From assembly GCA_017456495.1 (NCBI GenBank), contig JAFTJI010000129.1:1-46887 (forward strand): a stretch of DNA of 46,887 nt, read 5' to 3'. How positions within the stretch are numbered: the first letter of the stretch is position 1; each line of letters opens with the position of its first letter. The position numbers and the translations under genes are program-made. The notes under the pieces are model-generated. The model saw only the letters and a program-made list of their open reading frames with translations. It did no database searches and was not told the DNA's origin. Below are positions 33,855 through 42,366 of the stretch, piece after piece. The DNA comes from Lentisphaeria bacterium (lineage in GTDB: Bacteria > Verrucomicrobiota > Lentisphaeria > Victivallales > UBA1829).

Positions 33855-34790
33855 TTAAGATTCCAGTTTCAAAGCAAAACACATGATGAAGTAATTGTAG
33901 ATGAATGCAATTACAGATGCTGCAATGAACATAACAACACTCCAACCGGAGTCGAAAGTTGCTCCGACCATGAAGAAAGCAAGAATCGCACCGATCAATG
34001 TATAGAGTGTAAGAATACTCGCATTAAGTCCGTTGGAATGCTTTGCCACCATCGTGCGAAGGAAGGAAATCGTCATAATGGGAAGCAGCAGGACCGCCAG
34101 AACAAAAATCAGGAATCTGATGTACCAGGGAACTTCCTGAGTCGCCTCAGCTACCGGAGCCATTGTCTCAGAAACATCCTCCACAACCTCAGCAACCTTT
34201 GCAGGTGCTTTCCTGGAGGTATCTTCATCCAGTGTCCCTTCACAAATAATATCACCGGTCTTGATATCAACGATCTGCCAGGAACCTTTCAGAATCACGC
34301 CGCCTTCGAAAGACTCGTATTTTTCAATGGTTCCCCACAAAACGCCTTCAGCATCCCGTCCTTTAACAGCATTCAAAGCTGTGAGCTTGGAAGAATATCC
34401 TTCTTCACGGATGCCCATTTTCTTTCTGAACTTTTCCGGAAGAGTCATATCATCCAAAGTCAGAATGCCGGATGAATTCAACTTATCACGCAGGGTATCG
34501 GTGACAAATCCCGTAGAGTCATTTGCAAAGTGCAGAAGAATGACTCGTCTCGTTTCACCGCGCTGTGTCCGGATCTGCTCAGTGATCTTATCAACAGACT
34601 TGATCGCAATATCCTGCCGTTTTTTATTCGGCATAACTTTTTCCGGACCATAATGATTCCAGAGAACAGCGGCGAGAAAAACCAATATTATCAGCCAGCC
34701 TGCCAATGAAAAAAGGTTCGTTACCAACTTGAAAATGATTTTAAACAAGCCTTTTCTGTTCGTGCTTTTTTCTTTTTCTTCATCACTCAT
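33855..34790 (-). CDS. CsgG/LpoB-like membrane protein
   Basis: 311 residues. A lysine-rich cytoplasmic start, one TM helix (about 26-45), then a domain (about 60-200) with RRVILLHFANDSTGFVTDTL and GVLWGTIEKYE, which resembles the CsgG/LpoB-type alpha/beta domain found at the inner face of the outer membrane or in periplasmic regulators. Three C-terminal TM helices (about 223-245, 260-280, 285-305) follow, making it an inner-membrane protein with one periplasmic domain. GGAGG precedes the ATG. It is separated from the AAA+ gene by 170 bp containing two hairpins, so expression may be stepped down or separate. Confidence 0.7.
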   Translation of the reverse strand: MSDEEKEKSTNRKGLFKIIFKLVTNLFSLAGWLIILVFLAAVLWNHYGPEKVMPNKKRQDIAIKSVDKITEQIRTQRGETRRVILLHFANDSTGFVTDTLRDKLNSSGILTLDDMTLPEKFRKKMGIREEGYSSKLTALNAVKGRDAEGVLWGTIEKYESFEGGVILKGSWQIVDIKTGDIICEGTLDEDTSRKAPAKVAEVVEDVSETMAPVAEATQEVPWYIRFLIFVLAVLLLPIMTISFLRTMVAKHSNGLNASILTLYTLIGAILAFFMVGATFDSGWSVVMFIAASVIAFIYNYFIMCFALKLES

Positions 34791-34846
34791 TTTTCACCTC
34801 CGTTTGTTAATCACAACATTTTCTTACGTTGTACCAGAGAAGATTC

Positions 34847-34887
34847 AAAAAACAATAAAATCTGACACTTTAAAAAGAATTTTATTG
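34847..34887 (-). terminator. AT-rich hairpin plus U tract after the AAA+ gene
   Basis: Minus strand: nine-bp stem CAATAAAAT / ATTTTATTG followed by six T (34852-34847). It could end part of the upstream transcript before the CsgG-like gene. Confidence 0.5.
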
Positions 34888-34902
34888 CTGATTTTGACAG
34901 AA

Positions 34903-34935
34903 AGTCCCTGAACAGATCTTTTCTGTTCAGAGACT
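34903..34935 (-). terminator. Long hairpin just after the AAA+ stop codon
   Basis: Fourteen-bp stem AGTCTCTGAACAGA / TCTGTTCAGGGACT on the minus strand, with one G-U pair and a five-base loop. The U tract is short; it may protect the mRNA 3' end or work in tandem with the next hairpin. Confidence 0.5.
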
Positions 34936-34960
34936 GTGTTAAAATTTTTCAAAATTCCGA

Positions 34961-37900
34961 TCACGGAATGCACTGAAGGAAATTCTCCTCCGTCAACTTG
35001 TAACGGGCAGGACCATCCCCTGTTTTTTCCAGAAGGATCCTGAACCGTTCCAGAGTGGCAGGATGAGAAATATCCGAATCAACAGGAATATCCCTGTCAG
35101 CTCCGCCGAGCGCGCAATCTGCCACAAAGGAGAGCGCAGCCCCAAGCGTAAGAACTTCTCTGAGAGCCGGATCCTGGATTCCATTGACCACATCCACTGC
35201 AAATTCATCCGCAGAACGTTCCATATTCCGGGCGTAAGCGGAGCCTGTTCCGATCTTGAAGATATCGCCGTAAACGATATGTCCGAGTTCGTGAGCAATG
35301 GTGATCGCTGTCATCGCACAGGCGAGAGCCTTGATATTTTCATATTCCGACGGCTGAGAGAAAAGCTCGTACTTTGCATCAAGCTCTTTCATGCTGCTCT
35401 CATCGAAACCGCCGCCGTTCCGGCAGAGAATCTCGTTGACACTCACGAGGAACTCTCTGACCTTTTCAGGATGATCCAGAGTCAATGCAGGATTGTACTT
35501 CTTGTAAAATGCTGCAAAGGTGAAGTTGACCAGGTTCAGCCCTTCGTACAAGACAATTGCCGGACGGAGAGGATCTTCCTCAAGAACAGGATCGTGGATC
35601 CCGTATCTTTCAAGAACATTGCTGATCACTGTCGCATACGCATTGAAATTGTTGCTGTCATCATATTCATCGTTGTACATAAAGAAGACTTTGTCGGAAA
35701 AATGCTTGTAGTCAGGAGTATTCTGAATTGTTGCAGATGAGAAAACCATATCTTTGACTGCAACAGCATCAGGAGAAGCAATGGTCACTTCCTGAGTTTC
35801 GCCTTCATCATTGACCGGACTGACAATGCGGATGGAATACATTTCCTTGAACTTACGGATCTCTTCGATCCGGGAAGAATCTCTGACAGAACTCGGTGTA
35901 ACACTTGCCAACGCACTCTCGAAATCTTTCCAGCAGAGCGGTTCAACAATGTCCTTTTCTCTCGGATCCTGCTTGATCCGGTCAACCCATCTCCGGCTGG
36001 CAAAGGTACGGGCAAGATTGCAAACACCCCCGCCCTTTTCCTTGTGGAAGATCTCTGCACAGCTGTAGCCTTCTGTCAGATCTGCAAGTTTATCAATATC
36101 AACATCATCTGCAATGCTGTTCTCGGCAATGGCGGAAAGGATGATCTCTTTCCGGGTTTCCTTGTCAGGAAGACCGACATAGACAGACGCACTGATTCTT
36201 CCGCTGCGGAGCAACGCACCGTCAATCATCCAGGGACGGTTTGTTGCGATCAGAACAAAGACTTTGCTGCCGCCGTTTTTCTTCAATCCATCCAGCTCTG
36301 TCAGGAACTGGGAGACACCGTAAGCCTTGGAGCTGCCGGGACGGGAGAGGATCTCTTCGCAGTCATCCAGGAACAATACACAGCCATGAGGACATGTGCG
36401 TGCTCTTGAGAACAGCTGGGAAATCATCTGAACAGTCTGAAGAGGAGTCTTTCCGCGAACTTCTGAAAGTGTTACAGGAATAAACTCGGTGCGAAGCTCA
36501 TTTGCAATTGCTCTGCCGAACATGGTCTTTCCGGTCCCCGGCGGACCATACAGGAGCAATCCGGTTCCGGGAATAACCCCAAGCGTATTGTAAACTTCCG
36601 GATAAAGGATCGGATTGATAAGAGAATCGTAAACAGCCTCTTTCGCTTCTTTCAACCCTTTGATATCATCCAGTGTAACACCGTTTTTCTTCACTGCCGG
36701 TGCAGGCTTCGGTGCAGGTGCTGCAGGGGGCTTCGGCGCAGGTGCTGCAGGGGGCTTCGGCGCAGATGCCGGCGCAGGAGATGCAACTGCCGGATCCTGC
36801 GCTTTCGGCTGCTCCGGCGCAGGTGCCGGAGCAGGTGCAGCAGGTTTAATTATTTTTTTTTTATCCCGTGTGATCCCGATGCTTTCTTCCCATTCGGCAA
36901 TCTTCTGGGAAGTTTCTGCACTGCAGGAGGGGATCGCCTTAGCTCTGGCCTCTGTAAAGAGAGCTTTTGTATAACGGTCAAGATTTTTGTCGAACGCCAT
37001 CTGTTTTGCATTCATAAGAATACCGGTGACATCTGCACCGTTGAATCCATCAGTAGCATCTGCAAGGTATTCAATTGCATCCTGATCAACAGGATAGTCA
37101 ATAGACTTTACAGAATTTGTGATGATCTTCTTTCTTGCCTCACGGTCAGGAAGACCGACATATGCCTTGACGTCAAACCGGTTTGTGCGGAGGAACGCTT
37201 CGTCAACCATCCAGGGATTGTTTGTTGCGCCCATCAGCAGAATCGGATTGCTGTTTTCGGAATTAACACCATCCAGCTCCTGAAGCAGCACAGAAATCAC
37301 TTTCTGAGTTGTTTCATGAACATTGTCATCACGCCGCCGGAAAATAGTTTCCAATTCGTCAATGAAAACAACGGAAAGAGGATTCTTTCTGGCATCTGCA
37401 AAGATCGCACGGATATTGTTTTCAGATTCCCCGACATATTTTCCGAAGACATCAGCAGAAGTAATGGCATAGAAAGGAAGATTCAGCTCTCCCGCCACTG
37501 CCTTGGCAATGAAAGTCTTTCCGGTTCCCGGCGGACCGTAAAGCAAAATTCCGCCGCCGACACGGATACCGTGTTTCTTAGCTTCTTCCGGACGTTTCAG
37601 AGGCTCGATCATGCGCAGACGGATCTGCTCTTTGACATCTTCCATCCCTGCAACATCATCAAGACGAACGCTGGGACGTTCCATAGCCTGAACCTTGGAT
37701 TCTGCCGGAGCTTCTTCTCCATTGCCGGAAACTTTTTCCGGTGTCTTCACATTCGCTTTTCCGATTCTCGGTTTGATCTCCTTTTCCGCAAGGTCAAGGA
37801 GATCGTTACCATTCTGGATATATGCCTGACGCAGAACGCCATCGCACTGTTCCGCTAAAGCAAAAGCATACCGGGCAGCTTCATTAGTGTGATAGAAGGC

Positions 37901-37981
37901 TTTGGAATAGTCCCTCTTCTGCACAGCCTTTGCAGCTTCTGCTTCGTGCTCATTTTTTTTCTGAAAATTAAAACTGCTCAT
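34961..37981 (-). CDS. MIT-like / Vps4-like AAA+ / AAA+ / M48-like metalloprotease fusion
   Basis: 1006 residues, the core of the cluster. Residues 1-70: a three-helix segment (AVQKRDYSKAFYHTNEAARY, LLDLAEKEIK) with the pattern of MIT domains that bind ESCRT-III tails. 105-345: AAA+ module very like Vps4/katanin: GPPGTGKT (149-156), pore loop GKYVGESE (180-187), Walker B VVFIDE (204-209), GATNNPW. 378-432: Pro/Ala linker. 435-690: second AAA+ with GPPGTGKT (479-486); its Walker B reads VLFLDD (535-540), Asp for the catalytic Glu. 890-985: metalloprotease with HELGH (897-901), E921/D925 and SHP near 972, the M48 (HtpX/Oma1) arrangement. No TM helix is seen. AGGA lies upstream of the ATG; 13 bases after the ESCRT-III-like gene. 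Confidence 0.9.
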   Translation of the reverse strand: MSSFNFQKKNEHEAEAAKAVQKRDYSKAFYHTNEAARYAFALAEQCDGVLRQAYIQNGNDLLDLAEKEIKPRIGKANVKTPEKVSGNGEEAPAESKVQAMERPSVRLDDVAGMEDVKEQIRLRMIEPLKRPEEAKKHGIRVGGGILLYGPPGTGKTFIAKAVAGELNLPFYAITSADVFGKYVGESENNIRAIFADARKNPLSVVFIDELETIFRRRDDNVHETTQKVISVLLQELDGVNSENSNPILLMGATNNPWMVDEAFLRTNRFDVKAYVGLPDREARKKIITNSVKSIDYPVDQDAIEYLADATDGFNGADVTGILMNAKQMAFDKNLDRYTKALFTEARAKAIPSCSAETSQKIAEWEESIGITRDKKKIIKPAAPAPAPAPEQPKAQDPAVASPAPASAPKPPAAPAPKPPAAPAPKPAPAVKKNGVTLDDIKGLKEAKEAVYDSLINPILYPEVYNTLGVIPGTGLLLYGPPGTGKTMFGRAIANELRTEFIPVTLSEVRGKTPLQTVQMISQLFSRARTCPHGCVLFLDDCEEILSRPGSSKAYGVSQFLTELDGLKKNGGSKVFVLIATNRPWMIDGALLRSGRISASVYVGLPDKETRKEIILSAIAENSIADDVDIDKLADLTEGYSCAEIFHKEKGGGVCNLARTFASRRWVDRIKQDPREKDIVEPLCWKDFESALASVTPSSVRDSSRIEEIRKFKEMYSIRIVSPVNDEGETQEVTIASPDAVAVKDMVFSSATIQNTPDYKHFSDKVFFMYNDEYDDSNNFNAYATVISNVLERYGIHDPVLEEDPLRPAIVLYEGLNLVNFTFAAFYKKYNPALTLDHPEKVREFLVSVNEILCRNGGGFDESSMKELDAKYELFSQPSEYENIKALACAMTAITIAHELGHIVYGDIFKIGTGSAYARNMERSADEFAVDVVNGIQDPALREVLTLGAALSFVADCALGGADRDIPVDSDISHPATLERFRILLEKTGDGPARYKLTEENFLQCIP
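36717..36764. repeat. Perfect 24-bp tandem duplication in the Pro/Ala linker
   Basis: Two identical 24-base units (36717-36740 and 36741-36764) encode one extra turn of the Ala-Pro-Lys-Pro linker between the two AAA+ modules. Such repeats change length easily by slippage, so linker length may vary between strains. Confidence 0.85.
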
Positions 37982-37994
37982 GATTCAGTCCTGT

Positions 37995-38663
37995 TTACTG
38001 CTGGTCCTTGAGATTCTTCTTGATTCTTTCCAGTCCTTCATTGATGGCGGAACTGCCCTGGCTTACGGGGCTGGCGTTATCGCCTGCAGGAGTTGATGTA
38101 AAACCACCGGCAATTTCTCCGGCAGCTTCTGTTTCCAGCGCATTCATCAGGTTTTCATCAAACTCTGCATCTGCGAGAGATTCGGACTCACGGTCAAGCT
38201 GAGCCATGTTCTTTTCAAAGGCTTTGTCCATGGTCTTGTTGATTTCATTGATATCAGCGGATGCAATATCAATGTTTTCAAGACTGTCTGCAATAAAATC
38301 AGAAGAAATGCCCATTCCGGCAGCCATTTCGCCGAGAGCTCCCATTGCAATCTGCATATCTCTTGCACCGGTAATCATATCAAGCTGGTGCTGGACAAAA
38401 GATTTCTGACGGTCAAGTCGGGAAAGCATAATATCTTTTGATTTGTACATTTTCAGAAGACGGGCTGCTTCATTTTTCTGACCGCTCTGGAGCTTCATCT
38501 TAGCATTTTTCCAAATTTTCTCGCGCTCACGCTCCATATCTCTGATTTTGTCAGAAAGGTTATCGACCACACGTTCAACAGCACGTTCCACTTTTCTTGC
38601 TTGCTGACGTTTTCTTCTTTCTGCAGATTCTCTTGATTCAAACAAATTGCTCCAAAATCCCAT
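37995..38663 (-). CDS. ESCRT-III (Snf7/Vps2)-like protein 1
   Basis: 222 residues, almost all helix. An amphipathic start MGFWSNLFES; a basic first helix (11-57); a hairpin tip SGQKNEAARLL (60-70) matching the GQxxxAxxxxK tip of eukaryotic ESCRT-III; a second helix (70-98); then ARDMQIAMGALGEMAAGMG (100-118), like the 'SMAQAMKGVTKAMG' stretch of Vps2/CHMP2. Helix 4 (120-150) follows, then an acidic segment EFDENLMNALETEAAGEI (167-184), a flexible tail, and a terminal LERIKKNLK (211-219) resembling the MIT-interacting motif. Family members polymerise on membranes and are disassembled by Vps4. The gene lies 13 bases before the MIT-AAA+ gene. Homology is inferred by eye. Confidence 0.78.
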   Translation of the reverse strand: MGFWSNLFESRESAERRKRQQARKVERAVERVVDNLSDKIRDMEREREKIWKNAKMKLQSGQKNEAARLLKMYKSKDIMLSRLDRQKSFVQHQLDMITGARDMQIAMGALGEMAAGMGISSDFIADSLENIDIASADINEINKTMDKAFEKNMAQLDRESESLADAEFDENLMNALETEAAGEIAGGFTSTPAGDNASPVSQGSSAINEGLERIKKNLKDQQ

Positions 38664-38689
38664 TTTTCAATCTCCTGTTTTAAGTTTTT

Positions 38690-39316
38690 TTAATTATCTA
38701 ATTTCTGTCTGATATTATTTTCTGTTTTAGAACCGACTCCATTACCGGAACCGGCAACATATCCCATATCACCGGCGACCTCAGCTTCCAAAACTGCCAT
38801 CAGATCATCATCGCCATCTATGTATGCAGACTGCTCTTCATACATTCTTGCCTGCTTTTCCTCATCTTTCAACATCACGCGATCCACAGTTTTATTCAAA
38901 TCGGAGACGACCGATGAAGTATCTTCAATTGTATCCATTGTATCCGTCATTGCATTCGGATCAAGGTTCGCAGCTTTAGCCATACCTTCCAAAGCTTTTG
39001 CAGCTTGAGTCATCTCCGCTGCGACTTGGATATCTGTCTGTTTCGTTTGAATAAATGATACCTGTCTGCTCAAACGGGCAAGCATCACTTCTTTCGCTTT
39101 ATACTGCTGCAGCAAACGGGCAGCATCCTGTTTCAATCCTTGTGCAGCCTTCATTTTTGCAGCCTGCCAAAGCTTAGATTTTTCTTTCTCCAGAGCATCG
39201 ATTCTATCTGAAAGTTTATCCACGCTTTTGTCAACAGCACGCTCATTACTACGCACAGTAGCCTGCTGCTCTCGCTCGATGTCTTTCGACGATTTCAAAA
39301 AGTCAAACCATCCCAT
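38690..39316 (-). CDS. ESCRT-III (Snf7/Vps2)-like protein 2
   Basis: 208 residues, a diverged paralogue of protein 1 with the same order: amphipathic MGWFDFLKSS, basic helix, tip AAQGLKQDAARLLQQYKAKE (57-76), second helix, MTQAAKALEGMAKAAN (102-117), helix 4 with VSDLNKTVDRVM, acidic DDDLMAVLEAEVAGDM (169-184), and a short tail ending NNIRQKLDN. I prefer ATG 39316 over GTG 39322 because AAGGAA is then properly spaced and the N-terminus matches the paralogues. Two different subunits in tandem recall the hetero-polymers of ESCRT-III. Gap of 26 bases to protein 1. Confidence 0.75.
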   Translation of the reverse strand: MGWFDFLKSSKDIEREQQATVRSNERAVDKSVDKLSDRIDALEKEKSKLWQAAKMKAAQGLKQDAARLLQQYKAKEVMLARLSRQVSFIQTKQTDIQVAAEMTQAAKALEGMAKAANLDPNAMTDTMDTIEDTSSVVSDLNKTVDRVMLKDEEKQARMYEEQSAYIDGDDDLMAVLEAEVAGDMGYVAGSGNGVGSKTENNIRQKLDN

Positions 39317-39389
39317 TTTCACATTTCCTTATTTTAATTGTTGATCTTGTTCTGTCTAAGGAGATACGAATCAGACAAAAATCTGACAC

Positions 39390-39959
39390 TTAAATTTCAG
39401 AAAGTTCATCTTTTTTTTCTGCGTGCTCAATTCCGAGCGCAGAATCCATCTGCTTACCGAGCAAATCATCCTCAGAAGAAACAACTCCGAAGTCGGGTTC
39501 GCTATCATCATCTCCCTCAATGGAAATACCACGAAGTTGATCCCCGGCTTTTCTTTGATCACGCACATCTCGGGACAAATTATCCCTGTCTTCTGCAGCA
39601 ATCTCCAATTTGTCAATCATATCCGGATTCTCCAGATGTTGAAGCTGCAGATATGCATTGTGAATAAGAGTTGTAAGATCCTTAAGATCTTTAGAAACAA
39701 GCTGTTCCTTTTCCTTCATCAGCTCCAATTGCTGAAGCAACGGTTTGATTTTTGCAGCAAGAATCGTTTTTTCTGCACCGTGCGCACTGTCATATTCAGG
39801 ACGAAGGACTTTTATCTGAGCTTCCAAATCACGGATTTTAGCAATAAAGCCATCCAATTGCAAATCCAGAGAAGCTTTCCGGTTCTCATAATTTGCAATA
39901 TCTTTTTCCAGCCGCCTCTTTTCGCCTGCGGCCCCATCAAATAAATCAAACAATCCCAT
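39390..39959 (-). CDS. Charged helical protein, second-pair paralogue A
   Basis: 189 residues. It shares the short amphipathic start (MGLFDLFDG) with the ESCRT-III-like pair, then a long helix, and the block LEAQIKVLRPEYDSAHGAEK followed by AAKIKPLLQQLELMKEKE, which is a helical hairpin with a tip at about AHGAEKTI (59-66). An acidic C-terminal third follows. It is clearly paralogous to the next gene upstream (same block nearly unchanged). It could be a more remote ESCRT-III-type or PspA-like subunit, or an accessory coiled-coil protein; I cannot decide by eye. Confidence 0.75.
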   Translation of the reverse strand: MGLFDLFDGAAGEKRRLEKDIANYENRKASLDLQLDGFIAKIRDLEAQIKVLRPEYDSAHGAEKTILAAKIKPLLQQLELMKEKEQLVSKDLKDLTTLIHNAYLQLQHLENPDMIDKLEIAAEDRDNLSRDVRDQRKAGDQLRGISIEGDDDSEPDFGVVSSEDDLLGKQMDSALGIEHAEKKDELSEI

Positions 39960-39989
39960 TTTTCGCTTCCTTTGTATTAATGAGGCTGA

Positions 39990-40577
39990 TCATGCCTCTT
40001 CCGGTACATCTTTCTTCTTTTCTTCATCCATGGATTTGAAATAATTATCAATATCACTCACATCTGCGGAAGAGTCCGATATAGAGAAATCAGGACTTTC
40101 ATTTTCCTCTCCCGGCAATTTAACTGACTCCAGTTTTTCTGCTTCCCTGGACTGTTCCCGCATATCATAAACAATATCCTTCTTCTTGTCAATCGTATTT
40201 TTAAGATCTTCTATGATATCAGGATTCTGCAGCTGCTGAAGCTGCAGTTCATCCGTATGAATAATATCTGTAAGATTTTTGATATTCAGAGAAGTCAGCC
40301 TTTCCTTCTCCTTCATCTGCTCCAATTCCTGAAGCAAAGGCTTGATCTTGGCTGAAATAATATTTTTTTCTGCTCCGTGAGCACTTTCATATTCGGGACG
40401 AAGGACTTTGATCTGAGCTTCCAGATTTCTGATTCTCTTGATATAAAGATCCAGCTCACGATTAAGATTGCGTCTGCTTTCCTCGTTTGCAGCGATCTTT
40501 TTTCTCAATTTTTTCTCTTCAGAGTCTATCAAGCCAAGCCCCGTCATCAAGTTATAAAGCCAATCAGGAATCACCAT
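39990..40577 (-). CDS. Charged helical protein, second-pair paralogue B
   Basis: 195 residues. N-terminus MVIPDWLYNLMTGLGLID is hydrophobic/amphipathic and could touch the membrane. Then come a basic helix and LEAQIKVLRPEYESAHGAEK, with AKIKPLLQELEQMKEKERL, nearly identical to paralogue A, and an acidic tail ending in a lysine-glutamate cluster. Conservation is concentrated in the hairpin, as if that is the assembly surface. GGAGG lies upstream. Gap of 16 bases after the papain-like protease gene and 30 before paralogue A. Confidence 0.75.
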   Translation of the reverse strand: MVIPDWLYNLMTGLGLIDSEEKKLRKKIAANEESRRNLNRELDLYIKRIRNLEAQIKVLRPEYESAHGAEKNIISAKIKPLLQELEQMKEKERLTSLNIKNLTDIIHTDELQLQQLQNPDIIEDLKNTIDKKKDIVYDMREQSREAEKLESVKLPGEENESPDFSISDSSADVSDIDNYFKSMDEEKKKDVPEEA

Positions 40578-40593
40578 TTTTTCCTCCGTTATG

Positions 40594-42366
40594 TTATTTT
40601 ATCCGTTCATATCTGAAACTCTGCCATGCCTGATTTCTCTTGTAGCCTACAATTACAGAAATCACACCAACAATATAACCGATCTCTTTTTTGAGAGAAA
40701 GTGTGACCATGGCTATCACCAGGACAGTAGGGATCAGCCACAAAATCAGCTCCAGGAGCTGTCTTTTTGAAGCATGACCATACCGTTTCTTCTTTTTATA
40801 TCCGGCAGGAATATTCCATGTTGGCGGAATAATATTTCCTGCTTTATTCTTTGCATATTCTCCGCTGCTGAAAATCAGATCCAATGCGGATTCGACCTGC
40901 CGGTCATACAAACCTCTTCCATCCACAGCCCCGAGGGATTCCCGGATCGTATCTTTGTTGATAACACCGGATCCAACCCAGTTATCCAATTTGTTCTTGA
41001 TCGGAATATAATAGCTTCCGGGCAGAAGGTGTGAGAAAAACTCCTGAGTGATCCAGCCGCATTCTGCTTTCGGCAGATGGAACAGCCAAGCACCATCTTC
41101 CCCGGGTTCACAAAGGAAAAGTGCAGGATCACAGGATGAAGAACATCCATCCGCAAATTTTCCGGAAGTGCCGACCGTGAAAATCGTATAACGCGCCGGA
41201 ACTCTGCAGCTTCTGGAATAAACATCATTGTAATAGTGCAGAAGCTGATCCACATCATTCATATCAACCTGTTTTCCATCATTGCGATAAAGAAATGCAC
41301 TTACCAGATGATAGTAAGCACTGCCTTGTATCTGGATCCGGAAAATCTTTACTTCATTGTATAAATGTTTGATACCTTTCTGTTCAAGATACTTCCGGAA
41401 ACCCTCCGGATTCCGGTGATTCTCAGCCTGATTGAAACAGGATGTTTTCACATTCCAGAAAGCCCCGATATTTTTGGGAAACGGAAGACGGATCCCGGGA
41501 TATGAATACTCCCCATCCATCATATTTTTCTTCTGGGATGTAAAAAAGTCATTCTTATCAGCTGTCGCCTTTGCCGGAAGACCGGGCACTTTCACGTCCA
41601 CTTTTTCGTCGACAGGAGCTTCTTTTACAGTCTCATTATTCCCGGAATCTGTTGCGATTTCAGGCTCTTCAACTTCAGAAGATCCAGCCTCAGCAACAAA
41701 ACGTCCGGCACTGTAGGCATACTCCTCAATATATTCAAACGGGATCTTGATATCATTCATACTGCCCCAGCTGTTCTGAACATAAAAATATCCCTTGGAC
41801 TCCATCCCGGGGGTATCTTTCCATCCATAGATCAGCATTGCATGATATCCGTTTTCTGCATCAAAAGGTGTCGTCGGCAGTTTTGCCCATCCCGGTTCAT
41901 CAAATGTGGTGGAAAACACTTTACAGCCGACAACGATCGGAGAGGGACGCTTCCCATCAGCACCGCTCAAGACACTCTTATACTCATCAATTCCGCGGGG
42001 CGGATTGGTCTTGAGCATCTGGAATTCAACATTTTCAAAGCGGATCGGATTCAAGGAATGCAATACTTCCGCTACCGTCTGATTTTCATGTCCGCCGCGA
42101 TTACGGTTGTAAGGCCATTCCGAATAACGGCAAACACCATATTCTTTCACACTGCTGAACACTCTTGCTATATCGCACCCTTCCGTATCATTATCCAAAT
42201 GGCAGATTGCATAAAGATGCTGGGGACTCAGTCTTTCTTTGAAGTCAAGATAATATTCCAGCATTGCAACAGTGCTGAATGCAGCACAGGTTCCCCGTTC
42301 TCCCTGATCTGTTTTCCGGGGAAACCCTTTTAACCGATATTCTGTAGACTCACTGAAAATGTTCAT
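40594..42366 (-). CDS. Papain-like cysteine protease with C-terminal membrane helices
   Basis: 590 residues. The N-terminal C1-type peptidase (about 10-220) has Cys27 in DQGERGTCAAFS, His175 in NGYHAMLIYGW and Asn198 in YFYVQNSWGS, so the catalytic triad is complete. A serine/threonine- and acid-rich linker (about 225-275) leads to a second domain of unknown type (about 280-520). Two hydrophobic helices near the end (about 535-555 and 560-577) put the protease on the membrane. No signal peptide or pro-domain is seen, so it is probably cytoplasmic-facing. Its ATG overlaps the anti-sigma-like stop (ATGA). A role in cleaving the regulator or a cluster component is an inference. Confidence 0.85.
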   Translation of the reverse strand: MNIFSESTEYRLKGFPRKTDQGERGTCAAFSTVAMLEYYLDFKERLSPQHLYAICHLDNDTEGCDIARVFSSVKEYGVCRYSEWPYNRNRGGHENQTVAEVLHSLNPIRFENVEFQMLKTNPPRGIDEYKSVLSGADGKRPSPIVVGCKVFSTTFDEPGWAKLPTTPFDAENGYHAMLIYGWKDTPGMESKGYFYVQNSWGSMNDIKIPFEYIEEYAYSAGRFVAEAGSSEVEEPEIATDSGNNETVKEAPVDEKVDVKVPGLPAKATADKNDFFTSQKKNMMDGEYSYPGIRLPFPKNIGAFWNVKTSCFNQAENHRNPEGFRKYLEQKGIKHLYNEVKIFRIQIQGSAYYHLVSAFLYRNDGKQVDMNDVDQLLHYYNDVYSRSCRVPARYTIFTVGTSGKFADGCSSSCDPALFLCEPGEDGAWLFHLPKAECGWITQEFFSHLLPGSYYIPIKNKLDNWVGSGVINKDTIRESLGAVDGRGLYDRQVESALDLIFSSGEYAKNKAGNIIPPTWNIPAGYKKKKRYGHASKRQLLELILWLIPTVLVIAMVTLSLKKEIGYIVGVISVIVGYKRNQAWQSFRYERIK

